Origin: Takifugu bimaculatus
Lineage: Eukaryota; Chordata; Actinopteri; Tetraodontiformes; Tetraodontidae
Length of the DNA: 64,000 nucleotides
NCBI GenBank assembly: GCA_004026145.2
Contig: CP034994.1
Coordinates: forward strand, 17,111,400 to 17,175,399
Reading direction: 5' to 3'
Part shown: positions 11,584 to 23,472 of the stretch, piece by piece
How the letters are laid out: each line of letters begins with the position of its first letter
How positions within the stretch are numbered: the stretch's first letter is position 1
Notes under the pieces: generated by a model
Seen by the model: the letters and a program-made list of their open reading frames with translations, nothing else
The model's database searches: none
Told to the model about the DNA's origin: nothing
Translations under genes and position numbers: made by a program

Positions 11584-12020
11584 CACCCACTTCCTGGACT
11601 CACACATCTGCTGGTAACTGTTTATAATGATACAAATGTTGTATTTAAGCATGTAAAATCTAGTCCAGCCTTGATTTAATAATTTAGACAGACTATAAAA
11701 TCAAGTTTTTTAGAAACACTAATGTTGGCAAATGTGTAAGACACAGATCTGCTTGCTCCACCTCAATGCTCTCATCCCAGCTGGACACCTCTTAAACAAT
11801 CCCTGAGATCAATTTTGGGCTGAGATCAATTTTAAGAAAAGGTCAGAGTTGACAAAATATATCCAAATGAAAACTTTTTTACGTGACATGAGTAAAAAAA
11901 AATTTTAAAAAAAACATTACAGATATTTCCTGAGGCTGCGGCAGATGTGGCTCAGCATACAGGTACCCACAGATGTGGACATCGTGATGAAAAGAGGCAC
12001 AGATAAGTTCTTTTCCACAG
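11584..12020 (+). pseudogene. Decayed tandem copy of the makorin-like 5' region
   Basis: 11600-11660 parallels exon 1 and the start of intron 1 of the makorin-like gene (CATCTGCTGGTAA versus CATCTGCCGGTAA, then GATACAAATGTTGTATTTAAG versus the same with two changes). 11920-12015 parallels the exon 2 acceptor and beginning (CATTACAGATATTTCCTGAG versus AATTACAGATATTTCCTCAG) and its end (AGAGGCACAGATAAGTTCTT versus AGAGGTGCAGGTGAGTTCTT). The reading frame and the GT donor are lost, so it is a relic of local duplication. No RING-encoding exon is recognisable downstream. Confidence 0.65.
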
Positions 12021-12229
12021 GTTTCTTAGTTACCTACTGCAAGAAAGTTATGTGAAAGCCGAACTTTATCTGTGAATAAAAATTTAATGAAAGATTCAAG
12101 AAATGTTTACATGATTGTATAACTGCCCTCTATATCATTGCTATAGATTAACTTGAACCAGTCAGCAGAAGAAGAGGAAGAAGACGAAAAACAGACCCAA
12201 TGAGATTTATTAACAACTTTAATTAAGCG

Positions 12230-13010
12230 ATGAAGCTGCAGACGAGGGGAATTATGAAAGGATGAATCACTGTCTTCAGGATGTGTATCTTCTGCTTGAT
12301 GTGACTTGGTTACACAATTGTCAGCGCAGTTGTATCTTTGTCAATGACCTTTGTAAACAATAACTGAAAATGTGTTATTTTCTATCAAAGTGTCTTTCAA
12401 AATAAATGAAACATTCTGTAAATTTACAGTTTATTGTCACAATGTCGTGGTAGAGAATTATCTGAATGTACACTATCTAAACCTTTAGTGTACGGTAGTT
12501 CAATTAATGTGTAAAGCTGTAGTTTATTATGTTTTTCCGTAAAAATTAAAACTTGGATACCAATGGCTTTAAAATAGTTGACTCTTGGTGCTTTATGTAG
12601 TTACTGATATAAACACAAGGTGCTATGATTAGGAAGAAGCTGGCAAAGCATCATAATATGCAGATCAAGACAATAATGGTATATTGTTAGAGGATCCTCT
12701 TGTTTTAATACATGCTCTTTGGGGAACTCTGAAATGGGCAAAGAACAGATGAATAGATTTTGGTGGTTCTGGATTACAGAGAAACTTGCTATTTTAAAGA
12801 TCAAAGCCAATTGTTTTTTTTCTTTAGGAAATTGCTTTGATCATAATGTGATCTTGAATTTCTGATGCTTATATATTTAGTATCTGTAACCCTGAATTAT
12901 TTTAGGATTATTATTGCTTCTATTACTACTGCCTATATATAATATACAACTGCTGCAAGTCGAAATTTCGGTGGGGAAATTACATATTTTGGCGCTAAAA
13001 CCAAAACCGA
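12230..13010. other. Intergenic region before eif2s2
   Basis: AT-rich sequence without credible exons. It includes AATAAA near 12401, possibly the terminator of the decayed copy's transcription unit. Confidence 0.4.
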
Positions 13011-13027
13011 ATCACTGTCGCAACTAA

Positions 13028-13035
13028 TGACGTCA
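13028..13035 (+). promoter_or_regulatory. eif2s2: CRE in the eif2s2 promoter
   Basis: A perfect TGACGTCA sits 128 bp before the eif2s2 ATG. It is flanked by an E2F-like TTTTGGCGC (about 12987) and an NRF1-like half site CATGCGCA (about 13054). No TATA box is seen. The factor assignments are motif-based inferences. Confidence 0.5.
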
Positions 13036-13162
13036 GGATCCGGCGACTCCGCACATGCGCATTTGAGCTTGAACGCTGATGCAAGAAATTTTCGGTGTAG
13101 CAGTGTGTGGCGTTCGAGTGACAAAAAGTAGCTTAATCTCTTTTACATTTTAATCCGCAAAA

Positions 13163-16100
13163 ATGTCAGGAGACGAGGTAAGATACTTGAATGTTCACGT
13201 TTAATCATTGGTGAATTTTGTCAGTAATTAACTCAAGTATCAAACCAGATCGGGACTGAAGATGACTTTGGGCCTCGCACCGCTTCCACACTCCCTTATC
13301 ATGTCTCACATGGCCGAAACCGAACTAACTTTCACCTGAGCTGGTTGGATAACAATTAAAGAAGAACTCAATTTAAAAACGTTATAACACTCTGTTGTTT
13401 CACATCGATCAATTGTAGGTCGGCAATCCGGCCTGTCAGAGCTGTGGAAGGACTCTGGAACACACGTCTGATGTTAGCAAATTAGCTTTAGCTTATAGGA
13501 AATGCGCCGTAAAGACATTGATGTAAAAGACAATTGATTGCTTATAATCATGGGACATGTTTTGTATTTTTTTAAGTGGTTACTACATCTGGCACGGGGC
13601 TCTAATTTTTGCTTCTATTTCCTACATTTTCTCTTCAATATGGAAGTGAGGACAGAGCCCTGAGTGAACAGCATTGTTCATAATCTTGAGTTGAGGACAG
13701 GTTTTGATTCATAAACTTGAAATGAAACAATCATTTAAGTTTTGGTAACGGTCTAAATGTAGACAGTCCAAATGCGGTAGTGTGAAGGAACAAGGAAGGC
13801 GTTTATCTGAAAGTATAATGCTACGTGTCTATTTGATTACTATTTGTCATATGTTGTCATTGAGGAGTGTATTTTGCCTTTACTTAGAGATTTTGTACTA
13901 AAGGAGAATAACAACCAAACGTGGACTTGACTTCTGTTTTTAAAAAAAGCGATTTAAGCTAAAATTGAAGGAACGTGGCTCTGCACATTGATTTCCACAG
14001 TTACACAGGACTTTAGTGGAACTGCATGTCTTCACCGGAGCCAGCTGATCTGCAGTACTGCCCCACTTTATGATCAGGCTCCAAAAATCACCACTATAGG
14101 GGCTGAAAAATGGGGATCAAGCAACTAAGCTATCCACTTTCATTTTGTATAAATGGCATAAACTCTCCTTTTTGTATCGTTCAGATGATTTTCGATCCCA
14201 ATATGACCAAGAAGAAGAAAAAGAAGAAGAAGCCCTTCATGTTGGATGAGGAAGGGGGAGAAGGAGTTGGCGGGGAAGAGGCTAAAGAGGTGGAAACAAA
14301 GGAGGCCGAGCCTGAAGCTGGAGACGACAAGGAGCTGGATCTGGACGATGATGATAGCAGGAAAAAAGGTTGGAGTGAAAATGGAATGTTTAATTGAATA
14401 CGCACTTTTAAGGAGATGTTTACATGGATCTAAGCAGAGTTTGGTCTTTTCAGAACCATCTGATGATTTGAATGACTTGAATTTCTTCAACCAGAAGAAA
14501 AAGAAAAAGAAACCCAAGAAAGTGTTTGATAATGAAATTGAGGAGACTTTAAAGGTCTGATGATGCTTTTCCTCATCATTGTGCTCTTCCTGCTTGTTTT
14601 GTTTGCTCATTATTTCCCTCCTTTTATCTGTAATTGATTTCTTCCAGGAATTGAAAATTGAAGGAGAGCAGCCAGAAGTGCTGGAAGAGGACAACCTGGA
14701 CTTGATGCTTCCCACCAAAAAGAAAAAGTCAAAGAAAGTGGAGATTGATGAGGGTGATGCCCTAGATAAGGATGATGGTAAGAATTAGTAATAAATAAAT
14801 GAAGACTAAATAAAGACAAGGTTATAATGCAATATATATGTGACATGCATCCTCTAGCTTTGGAAGATGATGAGGGCAAAAACAATGATGGAATCTCCTT
14901 CAGTTCCTCCACTGGACCAGCATGGGCTGGTTCTGAAAGAGACTACACGTATGACGAGGTAGGACTTTTCTACATATGCAAACAGAATTAGTTGTGCTAT
15001 GAAAAATGAAGTTTCATTATGTAAAACTGTAAATTATTTACCTTTAGTTTAAGAGTACCACTCATTCAGGCTTATTCCACAGTGTGATTAGATCAGTGAA
15101 GCAGCTCTTATAACTCGTATATCTATTATATGCTCAAATAATAAATAATAGATTCTAAGTCTCATTTTATACCCACCACAGTATGTAGTATGCTGCAGCA
15201 TTCATGGCCAAGTACTGCTAAAAGATTTTGCTTTACATTCACGCTGTATTACCGCTTGATTTAAAAAGGGAACCTTTTTAAGATTATTTTTTTAATCAAA
15301 GAAATAGAGGCTCAGTATTAACTGTTACTCTGCTGCCTTTGTCTCAGCTTCTGAACCGAGTCTTTAACATCATGAGAGAGAAGAACCCAGACATGGTGGC
15401 TGGAGAGAAGAGGAAGTTTGTGATGAAGCCTCCGCAGGTGGTCCGAGTTGGAACCAAGAAAACTTCTTTTGTCAATTTCACAGACATCTGCAAACTGTAA
15501 GTTTATTACATTGAGCCGACTGAAAGCTGCTAGCAGTCCTGTCATGTTTCTAATGTTTATATTCAATGCCTTGTTCCAGGTTGCATCGTCAACCTAAACA
15601 TCTGCTAGCTTTCCTGTTGGCTGAGTTAGGAACAAGGTATGTGTGTATACATTGTAATGACATTTGTATCTGTTCATGGGCTGATCAACATCAAAAATTT
15701 AATCCGAGCATGATTGTGTGAATTTATTTTTTTATTTCTCTTTCACAGTGGTTCTATAGATGGAAATAACCAACTTGTGATCAAGGGCAGATTTCAACAG
15801 AAACAGATAGAAAATGTGTTGAGAAGATATATCAGTAAGTAGCCCTTTCTTTACTTTCTTTATTTGAAAATGATTGATTTGTATTTTATATATAGGATCT
15901 TTGAGGCCTATATGCACCTTTTTTGTTTCAACTTTCAGTCAAAAATGAGAAATTAGAATATTTCAGCATTATGCAGTCTATTCGTTCTTTCACGTTCGTG
16001 CACGTCACTGCTAATAACCGTGTTGTTGCCCCCTGCAGAAGAATATGTGACTTGTCACACCTGCCGCTCCCCAGAGACCATCCTGCAGAAGGACACTCGC

Positions 16101-16214
16101 CTCTATTTCTTGCAGTGTGAAACGTGCCACTCCCGCTGCTCAGTCGCCAGCATCAAGACTGGTTTCCAGGCTGTGACAGGCAAGAGAGCACAGCTTCGCG
16201 CCAAAGCCAACTAA
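13163..16214 (+). CDS. eif2s2: Eukaryotic translation initiation factor 2 subunit beta
   Basis: Nine exons in phase: 13163-13177, 14185-14368, 14454-14554, 14648-14777, 14858-14958, 15348-15496, 15580-15636, 15749-15834 and 16039-16214 (TAA). eIF2-beta is part of the eIF2 GTPase that brings Met-tRNAi to the 40S subunit. It binds eIF5 and eIF2B-epsilon through lysine boxes. Seen: MSGDE/MIFDP start with a five-codon first exon; three lysine runs (KKKKKKKK, KKKKKKPKK, KKKKSKK); the conserved central domain (DYTYDELLNRVFNIMREKNP, KPPQVVRVGTKKTSFVNF); and the C-terminal C4 zinc ribbon CHTC...CETCHSRC followed by GFQAVTGKRAQLRAKAN. The last 180 residues are essentially identical to mammals from memory. 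Confidence 0.97.
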
Positions 16215-16870
16215 AGACCTTGGAAACTGGGGTGCCCCTCTTCTCTCGGCCCACCAGCCCCAGTGGGGCTGAAGCAGGAGATGGACGCCCCCTTGATTCA
16301 CTGAAAAGACTCTATGAATCGGACTGCGGGAGGGTTTGGCTGTTGTTTTTATCATTTTCTGACCTAACCAAGCAGGGAGTGGAGGTAAAGCTGACAGATA
16401 GGGTTCAAACGCAGGAAGCAGATAAAGTGTACCACATGCTGTTGGACACAATGGCTCTTTGGAACATGAACACTCTCACTTATTAGTTTTAATTTTGCAT
16501 TTGCTGTGATTCTTGAGTCCCACAAGGAAACAAAGATGTACCTGACAAGAATTTCTCATTGGTTATGGTCTACTCAACCAGCCAAATTGTAGTCAAGCTA
16601 AGTAAGATGAACTAGACTAGAGTGTCGGGGGGAAATGGTTTCGACAGTTGTAACTTCAGTACTCTTGTGGACAACTTTTTCTTCTTGGACTCCAGGACAC
16701 TTGAGCAAAAGGGCTCCTCCTTCTTGTCTGATCATAAAACACAAAACTTAATGTGTTTGATGCCTTGAGGAGCATTCACACACTTCATTTCATTCTTTTG
16801 ACTTCTGAATTTAAAAGCAACAGAATTTATCAAACATTTGAGATTTGATTAGTAAGATGTGAAGAATAAA
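16215..16870 (+). other. eif2s2: eif2s2 3' UTR
   Basis: Non-coding sequence from the stop to AATAAA at 16865-16870. From 16871 to about 17450 I see no gene. Confidence 0.55.
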
Positions 16871-17503
16871 GTTCTTTTGTCAAGGTGTTTTGCTTCCTGT
16901 AAAAAATTGCTCTGCTTTTGTTTATTTTTACAAGAATCTGAATATTGGTCTAGGTGCACAATGGACTGTGGGGGAAAATGTATGGTGATGCTATGATGTG
17001 AACTATAACAATAGTGTCAAAGAAATTGCAACTTTCTGCTGATTTTAATGGGAAAGTTTTTCACAAGGTCACAATTTATTCTTTATCGTGGCTAAAATCA
17101 AAGCACAAGTAAGACTCATTTAATGATCAAAGGGTAAAGATTTGATTCTATACAAAATTACAGTTATGTTCGATTGTTCACAACTGCCTGCTGTATTTCT
17201 GGTACATAGTAACTTTAACCACATCAACCACAGGTTAGTGAATCATGGGGTGTTTATAAAACTGGGGTTAAGTTTCGGCACGGAGAAGCTTCATAAAGGA
17301 GGTTTGGTGTAGCAGCCAGCAGTTCCCCCTCACATGGCAAAAAAAAAGCTCCAAACAAAACCAACACGTCAACAGTTTATTTACATTTAAAGTCTTTTCC
17401 TTTTTTGCTTGTTTTTGTGCCACCCATTTCATTATTGCTCTCGCCGGCACGAGCCCATCTGCTGAGGACGTCACTTCCTGCCTTACAGCGACTTTTTGGA
17501 CAG

Positions 17504-17508
17504 CCAAT
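17504..17508 (+). promoter_or_regulatory. srsf6: CCAAT box upstream of srsf6
   Basis: CCAAT lies 91 bp before the srsf6 ATG, with an ATF-like GACGTCACTTCC at about 17467. No TATA box is present. This suits a ubiquitously expressed SR-protein gene. Confidence 0.4.
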
Positions 17509-17594
17509 AGCGAGCGTCCTTACTGGAGAGTTGGCAACACTAGTGGAGGGTCACTGGAAGGTTCGTAGTCAAGAGACTTAACTCCTGGTGCAAC

Positions 17595-20500
17595 ATGCCT
17601 CGCGTATATATTGGACGACTGAGCTATCATGTCCGCGAAAAAGACATTCAACGATTTTTCAGCGGATATGGGAAGCTGATGGAGATCGACCTCAAAAACG
17701 GGTACGTTTTGGTCTTGAAATGCTAGCTAACAGGCAAGCTAACTAGCATTATTCGACACGCGTTACGTTTAACGACGCCAGCGCCGACGAACACTTTATG
17801 TTCGTGTATTTCATCAATACCAGCACATCATCTTAAGCGTTCAGGGCTGAGGCTGCAAGGAAAATACCAGACTTCGTCTTCGTCGGCTGCTTTCTTTCTA
17901 AAGTTCGAGTCGCGTGTCAGGAGCGGCATGGACAACATGGCGGCTTTGTGTGCTAGCATGTTGCTAGCAGGGCCCGGCCAGTGCCGACGGCCTCAAGCTG
18001 TTGGACGGTGTCGCCGTTCGTGAGAACACAGCAGGTGTCACTCTACACATTTGAATAACATCCTCTCCCTTCCAGATATGGTTTTGTTGAATTCGAGGAC
18101 AACCGTGACGCGGACGATGCCGTGTACGAGCTGAACGGGAAGGAGTTGTGCGGAGAGCGGGTGATCGTCGAACATGCCCGTGGGCCGCGCCGAGACCGAG
18201 ACTTCTACGGTGGGGGTTACGGGGGTGGCGGGCGCAGTAAGTGCAGTCTTTTACAGAATCTTCTCTCGCTTTCTTTCCGGGTGAAGGGGCGACCAACCGA
18301 CCTGACCGGCATAATGGCCTCTAAAAACCTTAAGGTTTGCTGTGTAGGGACACTTGTTGAGCCCGTGTTTTTGTGCCTCAGCATGTAGCTGTGCACCTAG
18401 GAGAGAGCGTTATTCTGATAGTTAATTACACTTTTTTGACACTGTATGGTGGATTTTGAGGAGTAATCACCACCAGTTGACATCCTTCAAACTTTTTTTT
18501 TAAAGTGTAATATACTGATTAATCTATTTAAAAAAAAAAAAAAAAAAAAAGGTTAAGGATGCCAAACCTATAGGATTTGACCCCACAGGTTTTTTGATTT
18601 TTCCTGGCGCTCGTTATCAGAAAGAAACAAGTCAGAGATCTTGGAGTAGATGTGAAGGCCTAGACTGTTTACACGAGATTCAAAAGACACAAGAAGAGGA
18701 CCCCAAGAAAAAAGATTTGAGTTCTGTTGATTTTAATTTAAGAAGCAAGCTAATCACAACATAACGCCATAAACCTAGCCAGTGTTAATTTGGTGCAGGG
18801 TGGACTTACACTTTGATGTGAAATGTGTATTTGTAATGGTATATATTTTTATTTTCAACATTAACAAAGTCCTTGATGTTTCAATTTGAAAGAGTCCAGT
18901 TGCGGGCTGAGGCTGAGAGTCCATTGAGGCTAAAGATGACTGGCTAAGATGACTGCCTGTCCCGTTTGGCCTTGGCTTTCACCTTTACAATGTGTGTGTG
19001 ACCTTTGCCCCCCCTTGATCCTTGGCTGACCTAACCGGAAGCCATGATGACAGCAGCCTTTTGCCAATAGACCAGGGGCGATGGTGAGGATTGCCATTGG
19101 TTTTTATGTTGACAGCAAACATAAACGGAGCGGCTGTAGTTCACAACTTGCAATAGCAAGAATTGTAAGTGACAAAAGTGGAGCACAATATATGAGACTG
19201 TCATCAGGTCTAATGTAAAAGTTTTTGGTATATACCGTATTTTCTGGACTATGTCGCTCCGGAGTTTAAGTCGTACTAGCCAAAAAATGCATAATAAAGA
19301 AGAAAAATAGATATATAAGTCGCACTGGAATATAAGTCGCATTTTGGGGGGAAATTTATTTCATTAAATCCTGAGACCAAGAACATACATGAAAGGCAAT
19401 TTAAAATAATAATGGATTAGCAATAGGCTTACGGTATGCTAACATAACCAATTCAGCTACATGACCCACAACGAACTGAGTACGCTGTCTGCTTTGTTAA
19501 CGTAACATATTAACAGTTATTAAGATAACTAGCATAAAGAACATCCGAGCATGTTTACCAAACAATCAAGTCTAACTCCATAGACGAAGCACCGCTTCTT
19601 CTTCTGCGTCGCTAAAGGAACTCGTTCCTCAGTACACACGCCTAGAGCGCCCCCTTGTGGTTGTCAGTGTGAAAATAACATACATGTGAAATTCTGTAAT
19701 GTATTTAAGTCGCACCCCCTGACAAACTATGGGGGGGGGGAAAAGTGCAATTTATAGTCCGGAAAATACGGTATGTTGCTCAACACCGTTTGCTCAATTC
19801 GATTCAAACAGCAGTCCATAACCTGTGTGGATACGCCCTTTCTGTTTGTGTTACAGGGGTTCAGCGGTCTTGAAAGAACATCACTATGTATTTATTTATG
19901 CAATTCATCAGTGTGATGCACTGGCGTAAGATAAGCTTGATATTACCAGAAACAGACGCAGTGGTGTTCTTCGCAGCAGAAAACTACTTCGTAATGCTGA
20001 GCAGCACAAAGTGCCCAAGCAGGGGCTTGTAAATCTTTATCTGATTTGTTTGCAAGTGGGATCAGAGGGAGTTTTATTTATTAATTTGCTAAGCTCCCTG
20101 TGGAATTATATCTGGCTTACCTGCCTTGTGTTATTGGAACAACCGTGTCCTGTTGTTGTGGCACACCATTATAGTGGTTAACTCTTTCATGTGTTCTTTT
20201 TAAAGGCAGTGGTTACAGCAGCCGGAGCCGCACCGGCAGGGACAAGTATGGACCTCCGGTTCGCACAGAGTATCGCCTTGTTGTGGAAAACCTATCCAGC
20301 CGCTGTAGTTGGCAAGATCTCAAGGTATTCCCACAATCCCAGGTCACGGTTGGGTCGTTTTTAAAATGTGTATATAAGAGCACCCCTTCTGTATTTTTTC
20401 TGTCTTTATTTTCAGGACTTCATGCGTCAAGCAGGGGAAGTGACTTATGCCGATGCCCATAAGGAACGCACAAACGAGGGCGTTATTGAGTTTCGGTCGC

Positions 20501-21263
20501 ACTCGGACATGAAGAGGGCTCTGGATAAGTTGGACGGTACGGACATCAATGGAAGGAAGATTCGGCTGGTGGAGGACCGAGCCCGCAGGGGAAGGTCTGA
20601 CTCCGGCAGCCGCTCCAGGTAGGAGCCTTTTTGTGCCACTTCAGATCGAATTTTTAAAAAATCCAGACATTTCTAACACTTTGCACGTCGATAGATCTCG
20701 AAGTCGCCGCCGCTCCCGCAGCAGGAGCCATGGAAGTCGCAGAAGCAGGAGCTCCAGAAGCCGCTCCAGGTCCCGCTCTCGGTCAGTGATCTGCACGCTT
20801 CTAAAGTAAGCACCATAAAACAAAGCTAATCAAATCTTATGTGTCCTACAGGTCTCGTTCTCGCAGCAACAAGGACCGCAACCATTCCCGCTCGAGGTCT
20901 GGAAGGAAGTCTGGAGAAAGCAAATCACAGCCTCGCAGGTCCCGCTCCGGATCCCACAAATCAAAGTCCCGTTCCCGCTCCCAGAAGTCCCGTTCCCGCT
21001 CCCAGAAGTCCCGTTCCCGCTCCCAGAAGTCCCGTTCCCGCTCCCAGAAGTCCCGCTCCCGTTCGAACGAGCGCAAGTCCCGCTCAAAGAGCCGCTCAAA
21101 CAGCCGCTCAAACGTAAAGTCTCAGCGCGATTCCCGTAGTAGATCCAAGGAGACGGGCTGCGAAAAGAAGCCCCGCAGTCGCTCGGCCTCCCCAGTGCAG
21201 AACGGGGAGAGAGAAGGCGTCGCCAAGTCTACCTCTCGCTCCCCGTCTCCCCAGCCAGACTGA
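17595..21263 (+). CDS. srsf6: Serine/arginine-rich splicing factor 6 (SR protein), frame broken near the C-terminus
   Basis: Exons 17595-17701, 18076-18236, 20206-20324, 20416-20618, 20695-20781 and 20852-21263. SR proteins bind exonic enhancers and recruit U1/U2 components. Seen: RRM1 (MPRVYIGRLSYHVREKDIQR, RNP1 NGYGFVEFED), a Gly-rich hinge, pseudo-RRM2 (EYRLVVENLSSRCSWQDLKD; the SWQDLKD heptad marks SR proteins), then a long RS domain. RRM1, the DKYGPPVRTE hinge and the RRM2 sequence match SRSF6 better than SRSF4/5. In exon 6 an extra T at 21261 creates TGA. Without it, the RS frame runs on another 31 codons to TAG at 21355-21357, ending SASRD like the family. RS codons include a 21-bp minisatellite. 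Intron 2 (2 kb) carries a MITE. Confidence 0.93.
18530..18550 (+). repeat. (A)21 run in srsf6 intron 2
   Basis: Twenty-one uninterrupted adenines in the long second intron. It may be the tail of a retroposon, but no element body is recognisable upstream. Confidence 0.8.
19233..19773. mobile_element. MITE-like non-autonomous DNA transposon in srsf6 intron 2
   Basis: The left end TACCGTATTTTCTGGACTAT and the right end ATAGTCCGGAAAATACGGTA are inverted repeats with two mismatches, framing about 540 bp. Internal AAGTCGCA motifs near both ends extend the symmetry. The terminal TA pair could be a TA target duplication, as in Tc1/mariner-type insertion. This terminal sequence is very common in fish genomes. 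There is no transposase ORF inside. Confidence 0.8.
20964..21068 (+). repeat. srsf6: Coding 21-bp minisatellite in the srsf6 RS domain
   Basis: Five tandem 21-bp units starting at 20964, 20985, 21006, 21027 and 21048. The first four share the AAGTCCCGTTCCCGCTCCCA core and the fifth is diverged. The unit encodes KSRSRSQ. The length is a multiple of three, so copy-number change would alter RS-domain length without breaking the frame. Confidence 0.92.
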
Positions 21264-21357
21264 TCGCAGGTCCAAGTCGAGGGAGAAGCGCTCCGCCTCT
21301 CGCTCCGCTTCACGTTCAAGGTCTCGCTCACGATCTAGATCGGCCTCTCGGGATTAG

Positions 21358-22084
21358 TGGGGGGTGTTTGTGGGGGAGGGGGCATCTCAAGTTCAGTGCT
21401 GTACATATTCAGCTGTATGTCATTCTAGCATTCACATCACGTCTGGGCTTCAGGTGTGCACTTGTCTTAAACGGGTTTTAAATATAGTTTTACTTGAGTG
21501 TGCACAGTTAAATTAGACGCCAGTTAATTGATATGTCCCATCATTCTGAGTGATCTGTTGTCTCCTAAAATTAAAAGAACAAAAACTGCTCTTTAAACAT
21601 TCGACCTGAGGCAGCTGTCAGAATTTTAGATTTGATATCTTTGTGTTGCTGGCCCAGGCGAAATCTGAGCTCTTGTCGGCGGTTTTTGTTATAGTTTCAA
21701 GTCCTTTTGCGAGGATTCTGTCAAATATTCAGAGAAAATTTAAGCAAAAAAGGGATTTATTGCATTTTTGATCCTTTGGACGTATCCCCCTCTTAATATG
21801 TACAGCGATGTTTTTGATTCGGCTTGACCTTAACTAGACTCATCTTGCACCACTGCCATTGTTCCAAATGCAGTTCAGTTGTTTTCTTACCAAAATTTGT
21901 TGATTTTCATGAGGGTTTTTCCCCTCCAAACCTCTGCTTATTTAATAATGAAAGTGATTACGTTTCATATTGGGTGCATCTGCAAATCTTGCCAAAGGTG
22001 TGGGGTGTAAGAGACAAATTCACACTTGGCAAATGCATTTTTTTTCCAACAGGAGTAATCTTTTTTTATTAAATGTTCAATAAA
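21358..22084 (+). other. srsf6: srsf6 3' UTR
   Basis: Non-coding from the RS-frame stop to AATAAA at 22079-22084. T-rich stretches precede the signal. Confidence 0.55.
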
Positions 22085-22359
22085 AGATCCTAATAATCGT
22101 TCAGTGTGCTGTCGCCTTGTGTTCAGACCTCAGCTGCAGCATCGACATGACCCATTTCCTGTCAATTATATAATGCATGCTGGCTTCATTGTACACTAAA
22201 ATCCACGTGGAGTGCTTAAAAAGCGGTTTTCCAAATGAAAGAAGACCTAAGTAGTTCATATTGGGCCATCTCTGGCGCAATCAATTTTTAGACATCTAAT
22301 ATTGGGCGCAGCGAAGTCGCTGTTCTGATCTGGGCACAGCGCTGACTGTACAGCGTCTC

Positions 22360-22371
22360 TGCGCATGCGCA
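22360..22371 (+). promoter_or_regulatory. l3mbtl1: NRF1 site at the l3mbtl1 promoter and non-coding exon 1
   Basis: TGCGCATGCGCA is a full NRF1 palindrome. It lies 34 bp before a good donor (GAGCTG|GTAAGC, exon end 22405), so a non-coding first exon probably ends at 22405 and splices to 23443. Region 22085-22340 otherwise shows nothing. Confidence 0.55.
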
Positions 22372-23472
22372 CTCAGGGCCACGGAGCCGCAGGAGATCAG
22401 AGCTGGTAAGCCAAATTTCACTTCGAATTTCATCCACAAGCGCAAATTAATTTCATATCATGAAATTCCCTGCGTTTTGTCAGTTGTAGCCGGCAAGAAG
22501 GCCCGAAACTAGTTACAAAACGTGTTTTTTCTTTTTCCAGGTAAAGCGTTTTAGCGTTGTGAATTCTGCCAACCACAAAGCTTTTCTAATATGCGCGTAA
22601 TAACGACATGCGCTTAATTTTTCTCTTACTCTTAAATAGGTTGGAATGGTAATTGGTGCCGGTGCCGCGATGAAAAAGCCCTGGTATTGTTGTGAGATGC
22701 GAATGTTGCTCATTCATTCGAGGTGCAGCTGGAATGGGTGACAGGGTTCATTTTTCACTAAATGGGATTTCGGTGGGTTTGAGGCTCCGCTGTCACATTT
22801 TATGTTGGTCTCAGTGATTCAAGGATTTCACATCCTCCGCCATTTTAACAATTGTACGTGTGTATGTATTTGGAGGCTCGAACGCAAATTTGTAGGCTTT
22901 TCATTGGCGGTAATGGATGGATGGATGTTTAAAAGTCATATAGGGTCAGAGCTGCCGGAGAGAAGCGACTCTGTTCTGCAAAATGGCAGAAGCACATTGG
23001 TTGTTGTTGATGTTGACGAAATTATATAGTGATAACTGTGAAAAGCCGAGTTTTGCCGGTGCTGTCTATAAATATATAATGGCAGTTTTTAAAAGAACAG
23101 TCCTGATTACAGTAGTTACCTGTGTATGGAACAATACCAGTGACGTTTTCCCTCATTTTTACTGTATTTTCTGAAGGTAAAATAAACACTAACTTGATTG
23201 TCTGCGGGAAAGTGCAATATGACTCGACATCCACTATTGTTCATCCAAAATTCAATGAATTATTTCTGAATAAAAACATTCCTGATCCAGTCCCGTGCTA
23301 GAATGCAGCGACTTCTAAATTTCACCTATACAAATGCAAATGTTTCTGTAGATTTTGTGAGAGAAGATAAACAAGGGACAGATGAAACCTTCACCTGCTG
23401 GCATCTGCAAACATATCTCTGTACAGATCTTTTCTGTTCAAGCGCTCCGGAGCGGAAGACCAGGACCCCGTC

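Noticed and set aside
20839..21331. Overlapping ORFs on both strands of the RS exon
   Set aside because: Shadows of the low-complexity RS coding repeat; only the RS frame has phase and family support.
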